NCBI GenBank assembly: GCA_937883755.1
Contig: CAKZYA010000042.1
Coordinates: forward strand, 1-53,715
Length of the DNA stretch: 53,715 nucleotides
DNA from: an uncultured Flammeovirgaceae bacterium
Lineage (GTDB): Bacteria; Bacteroidota; Bacteroidia; Cytophagales; Cyclobacteriaceae
Direction of reading: 5' to 3'
Shown: positions 48,272-53,715 of the stretch, one piece after another
How positions within the stretch are numbered: the stretch's first letter is position 1
Layout of the letters: each line of letters begins with the position of its first letter
The notes under the pieces: generated by a model
The model's database searches: none
What the model was told of the DNA's origin: nothing
What the model saw: only the letters and a program-made list of their open reading frames with translations
Position numbers and translations under genes: made by a program

Positions 48272-50114
48272 GTGTGTGCCTTGAATGGTAAATATAGTCC
48301 TTTAGAAGGATGTCCCAAAGGGTGAAAGTCCCGTAGGCGGGGGAGTCGTTACCCCAAGCGAAGCAAGTGGCAAGGTTGTCAGAGGTGACTCTGGAACTGA
48401 AGTAAGCCAGACTGCGGTGTCTGTACTGACGAACAGAAACTACATACCGAGGCTATGAGGCTGGATGAGGTAACACATCATACCGAAGTCCAAAACCTTG
48501 TAAGAGGTCAACGCTAAAATAGTAGATGTAGCAGGAATAGGCACAAGGGTATTTACCTTACCAAAGGAGGTCTTTTGGTACTTGACATATCAAGAGAAGT
48601 CAGCAGAGGTCATAGTAGTCACTGGAAAGGTGACGAAGGACTGAACGTTAAATTCGTCCTAAATGCCATCGGGAGGTTTACAGATTGAGAGTCTGCCAGC
48701 CCGGTGATAGGCAGGACAGGCCGCCGCGGCGCGGAAGTTTTAAAGTAGTAGAGGATGATTGAAAAGGTAATTAGCCGAAAGAACATACAGAAAGCATACC
48801 ATCAAGTCCTGGCTAAAAAAGGTTCGGCTGGGGTAGACGGCATGCCCGTGGGTGATCTGCTGGGATTCTTCAGAGAACACCAAAACAAGATCGCCACATC
48901 GCTATGTAACGGCACTTACCTTCCTCAACCTATCCTGGGGGTTGAAATCCCTAAAAGTAACGGTAAGAAACGCCTGCTAGGCGTGCCGACCGTAGTAGAT
49001 CGAGTACTGCAACAAGCGGTCAGCCAAGTGATAGCACCAAGGTTTGAACTGGAGTTCAAAGAACACAGCTATGGATTCCGACCTCATCGCAATGTCTTAC
49101 AGGCAATCAGGCAATCGCAGAAGTATATCAATGCAGGAAATCAACACATTGTTGACATTGACCTGAAAAGCTTCTTTGATGAAGTGGATCACTGCTTACT
49201 GCTGCAACTTGTCTACCGGAAAGTAAAATGTCCACTCACCCTACGCCTAGTTCGCAAATGGCTACGAGCACCCATTCAAATCAATGGGGAATTAGTCAAA
49301 CGTAGAAAGGGCGTACCGCAGGGAAGTCCGCTCTCACCACTGCTGTCCAATATTATGTTACATGAGCTGGACAAAGAAATGGAAAAGAGAGGGCTTTGTT
49401 ATGTTCGATATGCGGATGACTTTAGTATTTATACCAAAAGTCAACAGGAAGCCCGGCAGGTGGGAAACGCTATCTTTTTGTTTCTCAAGGACAAATTGAA
49501 GCTACCCATTAACCGAGAGAAAAGCGGCATACGTAGACCGGTAAACTTTGAAATACTAGGGTATAAGTTCGTTTCCGTGTACAAGAAGGGGGTGAAAGGA
49601 CAGTACCAACTTACGGTAAGCGATCAAAGTTGGAAATCCCTAAAACGAAGCTTGAAAGCCATCACTAAGAAGACCACGCCTAGCTCCTTAGCCGAGCGAA
49701 TCGTTAAACTCAAAGAAGTCCAAAGAGGCTGGCTTAATTATTTCCGAATGGGAAATATACAGGGCAAACTCAAGGATATGGACAGTTGGCTTCGTAACAG
49801 GCTAAGGTACTGCATCTGGCACGATTGGAAAAAGCCCGAACGGAAAAGGAAGAACCTGATCCGATTGGGTATCCGATACGGCCAGGCGTACGCTTGGAGC
49901 AGAACTAGGATGGGGGGCTGGGCAGTAGCTCAGAGTCCTATTCTTGGAACGACGATCACCAAAAAGCGACTCGCCAAAAGAGGCTATCAGTCAATGCTTG
50001 ATTACTACACGAAAGTATCCTTGAAATTTAACGAACCGCTCAGTACGAGACCCGTACGCTGAGTGGTGTGAGAGGCGCACTGGCAGTCACTAGACTGTCA
50101 GCCGCCTACTCGAT
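48272..50114 (+). mobile_element. Group II intron with maturase (intron 2)
   Basis: The start near 48272 (GTGTGTGCC) is followed by a structured domain I, then the maturase gene, then domain V (CCGCTCAGTACGAGACCCGT pairing with ACGCTGAGTGG) and domain VI, with the end near CTACTCGAT at 50114. It lies just downstream of a hairpin on the same strand and antisense to the end of the HXXEE gene. Domain V looks intact. A GC-rich stretch GCCGCCGCGGCGCG at 48720-48733, just before the maturase, has the size and base composition of the insertions seen in intron 1. Confidence 0.85.
48755..50062 (+). CDS. ltrA: Group II intron reverse transcriptase/maturase
   Basis: 435 residues. MIEKVISRKNIQKAYHQVLA and KGSAGVDGMPV begin the RT domain. 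Further blocks are GVEIPKSNGKKRLLGVPTVV, SYGFRPHRN, VDIDLKSFFDEVDH, GVPQGSPLSPLLSNIMLHEL and the active site CYVRYADDFSIY. The maturase X domain follows (WLNYFRMGNIQGKLKDMDSW); no HNH domain is present. The protein should bind and splice its own intron and copy it into target DNA. It appears intact, unlike the maturase of intron 1. Confidence 0.95.
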   Translation: MIEKVISRKNIQKAYHQVLAKKGSAGVDGMPVGDLLGFFREHQNKIATSLCNGTYLPQPILGVEIPKSNGKKRLLGVPTVVDRVLQQAVSQVIAPRFELEFKEHSYGFRPHRNVLQAIRQSQKYINAGNQHIVDIDLKSFFDEVDHCLLLQLVYRKVKCPLTLRLVRKWLRAPIQINGELVKRRKGVPQGSPLSPLLSNIMLHELDKEMEKRGLCYVRYADDFSIYTKSQQEARQVGNAIFLFLKDKLKLPINREKSGIRRPVNFEILGYKFVSVYKKGVKGQYQLTVSDQSWKSLKRSLKAITKKTTPSSLAERIVKLKEVQRGWLNYFRMGNIQGKLKDMDSWLRNRLRYCIWHDWKKPERKRKNLIRLGIRYGQAYAWSRTRMGGWAVAQSPILGTTITKKRLAKRGYQSMLDYYTKVSLKFNEPLSTRPVR

Positions 50115-50887
50115 TGTATGCCGTTATTATTTTTATGATTTCTAAAAATTGCAATTGGTAGAATTGACCATACAATTAAAACTACCCAATAAATAAACTC
50201 TGGAATTATCCTAAACCAATTTGCGGCTAAAAGTCCTGCAACCATAATAACATGCGCAATAATTGCCCAAATTAAACCACCTATGACCAATCTTCTGTAG
50301 TTCTCAGTCGAATGGCGAAGTTTAGCTGCAAGCCAAAAGTATAGTGGGATAAAAATTAAGACAGATGTGAGTAAGCCCGGATTATAAGCCTGCGTTGCAA
50401 CCCCAGCAATTATATGGACAAACCCATTGACAGCTATTATTCCGGCCATAGCAAAAAATGGGAACAAATGCTTTGGACTTCTCAGAATTGCTAGGGTACC
50501 TATTAACCAAACAAGTGATGTATTAATAATGAAAATACTTTCTCTTGTAAGTGGTCTTATTGCGGAGTTCGGTTCGCCCAGATTAGTTAGAATGAAGTTG
50601 TTATTGAAAGTATAAAACGCATAGACATTTCCATAAATATCTACCCAATGCTCCTCAAATTGATGTATTACATATGCTACAAGCATTAGTAAGGAAAGAA
50701 ACCTAAGATTTGATTTAGGAGATAACTCTTTTTCTCTAAAAGCAAACAAACCAATTCCAATGAAAGGAATGGAATACGTTCCTATTTTCATCCAATGATT
50801 AACCAAGAAGTCACATTGCCCGAGGGGCACCCATAGCATTATAAAAAGCAGAGTAATACTAGCTACTAGGAGATTTTGGTTTTTCAT
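50090..50887 (-). CDS. HXXEE-domain membrane protein, tail altered by intron
   Basis: 265 residues with about seven membrane helices. HQFEEHWVDIYGN supplies the His-x-x-Glu-Glu signature of the HXXEE family of membrane proteins, whose function is unknown. After NNNGIQ the last residues (SSRRLTV) are encoded by the end of the antisense group II intron. Joining the exons across the intron would give NNNGIQSV and a stop, so the insertion changes only the last residues. It is the last gene of the Crp/DoxX/SDR group. Confidence 0.75.
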   Translation of the reverse strand: MKNQNLLVASITLLFIMLWVPLGQCDFLVNHWMKIGTYSIPFIGIGLFAFREKELSPKSNLRFLSLLMLVAYVIHQFEEHWVDIYGNVYAFYTFNNNFILTNLGEPNSAIRPLTRESIFIINTSLVWLIGTLAILRSPKHLFPFFAMAGIIAVNGFVHIIAGVATQAYNPGLLTSVLIFIPLYFWLAAKLRHSTENYRRLVIGGLIWAIIAHVIMVAGLLAANWFRIIPEFIYWVVLIVWSILPIAIFRNHKNNNGIQSSRRLTV

Positions 50888-50930
50888 GCTTCTTATTTAA
50901 CGTTCTATAGTACTATGCTATATGCCTTTT

Positions 50931-51716
50931 TTACTTCAATAATTCATCTATTTGTTGGGTGTCGATATTCGCTTGCATGTCTTTCACTTTGCCTCCACTT
51001 ACATATATACCGCTACCCTTAATACTATTGCTAAATGCTCCATCGTACAAATTTTGAGCACCTTGCTCTGGTAACTTAAAAAATAAATTTCTAATTGGTT
51101 TTAACCAAAACGGCATCCCATCCCCAGCAGTCATTTTTGTTTTAATCGAACCAGGATCAACACTTATAAAGCGAACATCTTTCGTATCATTGCTCAATTG
51201 ATTCATCAATGCTACTAGAGTTAATTTTGAATCTAAGTAGGACCCCATGAGTTTGGTGAATTTTTTAGGATTTTTGAAAGCAGCAATATCAATGAACTTT
51301 TTTGAATTTAGTCCACCAGTGGCAGTATTTACAACAAATGGATTCTTCGTTTTCTCGAATAAAGGCAGTAGTGATTTTGTTAGAAGGTAAGGACTAATTG
51401 CATTGATTTCTAATTGCAATTCGTTTCCGTAATCAGAAAAGTAAAGCTTATCAAGAAGTACACCTGCATTGTTGAAAATGCCATCTAACTTGCCATAATT
51501 TGATTGTATCTCTTTTGCCACTAATGCGATTTGATCTCTATTACTAAGATCCGCTATGAAAATTTTCGGGTTATCTTCACTAGGAAATAATTGTTGCGTT
51601 TCTGCTTTTCTTTTTTCGTTTCTAACAATAAGACCAATTTGATGCCCTTCTGCTAGTAGTTTTTTGGTCAGCTCAAAACCCATGCCTGAGTGTCCGCCAG
51701 AGATGATGATGTTCAT
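50931..51716 (-). CDS. Short-chain dehydrogenase/reductase
   Basis: 261 residues. A Rossmann fold with the glycine motif IISGGHSGMGFELTKKL, Asp in IFIADLSNRDQI, NNAG in DGIFNNAGVLLDKLY, and the catalytic pair as Tyr-x-x-x-Lys in GSYLDSKLTLVAL. SVDPGSIKTKM is the usual PG motif. It reduces or oxidises an alcohol/ketone substrate with NAD(P)H; the substrate cannot be told. It lies in a minus-strand group with a DoxX protein and a Crp-type regulator. Confidence 0.9.
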   Translation of the reverse strand: MNIIISGGHSGMGFELTKKLLAEGHQIGLIVRNEKRKAETQQLFPSEDNPKIFIADLSNRDQIALVAKEIQSNYGKLDGIFNNAGVLLDKLYFSDYGNELQLEINAISPYLLTKSLLPLFEKTKNPFVVNTATGGLNSKKFIDIAAFKNPKKFTKLMGSYLDSKLTLVALMNQLSNDTKDVRFISVDPGSIKTKMTAGDGMPFWLKPIRNLFFKLPEQGAQNLYDGAFSNSIKGSGIYVSGGKVKDMQANIDTQQIDELLK

Positions 51717-51794
51717 TTTTTAAAATTTATATTATTTTATTTCTCATTTCTTATGGCTGTAGTGACAAGTTATGATTACCACAGCCCGCAAGCA

Positions 51795-52190
51795 TTACTT
51801 AGATTGAATTGGTGCTTTTTTGAGTCTACCCCATGCCACGAAAGCAGCCAATGCAAACAAGATAATATTGGGAACGGGCGGCTCACCCACTGAAATGTGA
51901 TAGATAGCAGCCAACACCATAACTATCGCTAATGCTATAGCTGCAATTGGTGTAAGTATAGGTTTGATTCTCAGCCAGGCGGGTAGTATCAAGCCAATAC
52001 CTCCTAGTAACTCGCTAATTCCAATGAAGCGCACTATACCTTCAGAGAAGGTGTTCACAAATGACATTCCATTTGCGGCCAGTTCATCAATTGGTGCAGT
52101 TAGTTTCATGAAGCCCGCTATTAAAAAAGCCGCAACTAGTAAGCCCTGTGCTACCCACAAAGCAATGTTCAGTCCTTTTGATTGTTTCAT
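51795..52190 (-). CDS. DoxX-family membrane protein
   Basis: 131 residues with four membrane helices (GLNIALWVAQGLLVAAFLIA, RFIGISELLGGIGLILPAWL, LTPIAAIALAIVMVLAAIYH, NIILFALAAFVAWGRL). GFMKLTAP and the Glu in GISELLGGIGL are typical of DoxX/DoxD-like proteins, thought to take part in thiol or quinone redox at the membrane. It is 78 bp upstream of the SDR gene on the same strand. Confidence 0.85.
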   Translation of the reverse strand: MKQSKGLNIALWVAQGLLVAAFLIAGFMKLTAPIDELAANGMSFVNTFSEGIVRFIGISELLGGIGLILPAWLRIKPILTPIAAIALAIVMVLAAIYHISVGEPPVPNIILFALAAFVAWGRLKKAPIQSK

Positions 52191-52283
52191 TTTTATTCAT
52201 ATTTCAATGAGCAGATAAAAGTCACTGATTGAACAACAAAAAGCATTAATATAAATTAAGAAATGGTGGAATTGATACTCTCG

Positions 52284-52748
52284 CTATTCTCGAGCTCTCA
52301 TGCGCTTAGCTGCGGAAAGAGCTTCGGGCGTAACACCAAGGTAGGAAGCGATCATTTTTTGAGGTACGCGTTGTACAATATCAGGATAGGTCTCTAAAAA
52401 ATGTTCATACCGCTCAATGGCAGAGGCACTCATTAACCTTATTATTCTTTTCTGAAGCACTTCAAGTCGATTGATGAGTTTTTGTACGTCTGTTACAGGA
52501 ACAACTTCTTTTTTCTTTTGTATGACCACTGAATCTTGCAAAGCATCAATAAATAGATCACATGGGGTTTGCGGAGAAACGCTATCACCAATAATCCAAT
52601 TTTCAGGAGCGAACATATAAATGTGTTCTCTTCCTTTATTATCAATAGAATAACTTCGCAATAATCCTGATTGCACAAGATAGACTTTGCTGTTCAAGTC
52701 TCCTTTTCTCTGAATTATTTGTCCTTTCGTTAGCTCAACTTTATTCAT
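52284..52748 (-). CDS. Crp/Fnr-family regulator, short N-terminus
   Basis: 154 residues. The cyclic-nucleotide-binding barrel begins late (KVELTKGQIIQRKGDLNSKV, YLVQSGLLRSYSIDNKGRE) and about 30-35 residues usual for the family are missing at the N-terminus. The dimer helix (LEVLQKRIIRLMSASAIERY) and helix-turn-helix (VPQKMIASYLGVTPEALSAA) are complete. This Bacteroidota subfamily often regulates an adjacent SDR or DoxX gene. The short form may be natural, or the start may lie upstream as a non-ATG codon. Confidence 0.8.
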   Translation of the reverse strand: MNKVELTKGQIIQRKGDLNSKVYLVQSGLLRSYSIDNKGREHIYMFAPENWIIGDSVSPQTPCDLFIDALQDSVVIQKKKEVVPVTDVQKLINRLEVLQKRIIRLMSASAIERYEHFLETYPDIVQRVPQKMIASYLGVTPEALSAAKRMRARE

Positions 52749-52977
52749 GGATCATGCTTTTATATAAGTAGTCTAATGGCATACAACAATTGGATAAAGT
52801 GCATATGCACTTTATATCCATTACATCAAGGGGTATTATGTTTTAAAAACCCATTGTTGATGAGCTTTCTACACTTTGAATATTTACTTAGCAAAATAAA
52901 CACTAATATCTGGTAATTTTCCTACTGGACGAGTTTGTGTAGAAAAACGGTCGTTTAAATTTCGTGATCTTCGCTTT

Positions 52978-53016
52978 CTTAGAGTAAGTTATTTACCCGT
53001 GTGCTACGAATACCCC
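52978..53016 (-). repeat. 39-bp Tn3-like terminal inverted repeat (copy C, right end)
   Basis: Read inward from 53016 it starts GGGGTATTCGTAGCACACGG and ends CTCTAAG. It also shares TCGCTTTCTTAGAGTAAG at its inner edge with copy A at 18758. It pairs with copy B at 48073. Confidence 0.75.
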
Positions 53017-53138
53017 TGGTAGCAAAAGCATTTTTTTGGTTACCGGAACATCTTTGTATACAATTGTGAAAATGCATACATTTAGTAATCTGACAATACA
53101 GAATGTCCAACAAACGGTGGGTTTCAGGCATTTTATTC

Positions 53139-53175
53139 ATAAAAAAACCGATAGATCGTTCTACCGGTATTTTTT
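53139..53175. terminator. Bidirectional terminator-like hairpin
   Basis: AAAAAAACCG and CCGGTATTTTTT flank a stem with GATAGA/TTCTAC, giving T-runs on both strands. The rest of 52749-53715 has no supported gene. Confidence 0.5.
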
Positions 53176-53586
53176 CTTGCATTCCATGTGTGTGGATTGA
53201 CTTACAATTCTACATGGTAAATCTACGAGTCTAGCATTTCCTTAAGATCACTAAGCCGTTAAGTCTAGATGAAATTTTGTGTAGAATTGCAACTCGGTGC
53301 TCCCTACCCTATCACCCACCAATTCTTTTTCTTTTAGTGGTCAACTATCTTGGTTCACCTATCAACGTGCACAAATGTCACGGTTATGCCGAGTTCTGGT
53401 ACTGATTTGCCGCACTGTTGCTCAAGGATCATCATAACGCAGTTTAGTACTCATAATGTTGACTTATGAGCACCTATATTATTTACCTAGTGGAAAAAAG
53501 GACGTTTACCGCTACCGAGAATTTTCTTATTTTCAGTCAAAAAGACTGATTTTGTAACGTGTTGATAATTAGCTATTTGATGCATT

Positions 53587-53623
53587 CCTACCGAGGATTT
53601 CGCCCGTTTGTGTACAGATACCC
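53587..53623 (-). repeat. Diverged Tn3-like terminal inverted repeat
   Basis: On the minus strand GGGTATCTGTACACAAACGG, then GCGAAAT and CGGTAGG. It matches the left end of the 182-bp element at about two thirds of positions and keeps the GGGT tip. It points to a further related element extending left. Confidence 0.5.
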
Positions 53624-53715
53624 TATATACAGACCTTACTGGGCTATAATTCAAGTAAAACTACCGACCGGTACCCCGGCGAGAGGTATACGCATGTGGC
53701 TACGAACGCTTTTTA

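Overview
The window looks like a stretch of accessory genome from a marine or environmental Bacteroidota of the Cytophagales type. The evidence is a type IX secretion (T9SS) C-terminal sorting domain, a hybrid two-component regulator with a periplasmic propeller, LytTR regulators paired with LytS-type kinases, FtsX/MacB-like permeases with the prefix typical of Cytophagales, and TAnnTTTG-type promoter elements. No rRNA, tRNA or CRISPR array was recognised.

Layout. 1-5535 is a mobile-element scrapyard: an IS110 remnant, a chimeric IS3 remnant, two inverted copies of a 182-bp element with Tn3-like ends flanking a group II intron, and a serine resolvase. 5865-16829 is a minus-strand block for the cell surface: a large T9SS cargo protein, two paralogous repeat proteins with a self-cleaving S74 chaperone domain, a small FlgD-like protein and a 1370-residue hybrid sensor/AraC regulator. 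16958-25135 is mosaic: a dead transposase, a propeller lipoprotein, two truncated RTX (type I secretion) proteins, HNH and XRE genes that look foreign, an intact IS110 with a probable bridge RNA, a serine hydrolase, and a third 182-bp element. 25451-34956 holds a Xre/RES toxin-antitoxin pair, a decayed permease, an EEP-family hydrolase, a tyrosine integrase, DinB-like and cupin genes and an ArdC-like antirestriction gene. 44332-53715 holds a VapC toxin module, a DUF4932-like metallopeptidase, a second IS110 remnant and a Tn3-like-ended segment carrying a group II intron, an HXXEE membrane protein, an SDR, a DoxX protein and a Crp-type regulator.

The most interesting system is at 35531-44187. 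A 46-codon gene at 36358-36498 (minus strand) encodes a peptide with a double-glycine leader and an 18-residue core, SSPRPPRSNINARPKRSR, which has six Arg/Lys, four Pro and no acidic residue. It is followed by a LytTR response regulator. Divergently, tightly packed genes encode a LytS-like kinase, an exported prolyl oligopeptidase, a second LytTR regulator, a C39-peptidase ABC exporter and an HlyD-type adaptor. The natural reading is that the exporter removes the leader and exports a proline/arginine-rich peptide that acts as a signal or an antimicrobial, with the kinase sensing it and the oligopeptidase trimming or destroying it.

A second unexpected signal is a set of 14-15-bp GC-rich microinsertions interrupting otherwise recognisable mobile-element sequences: four in the IS110 remnant, one in the group II intron maturase, one in that intron's domain V and one probable case in the second intron. 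They were inferred by comparing homologous sequence within the window or conserved family structure, and could be biological or assembly artefacts.
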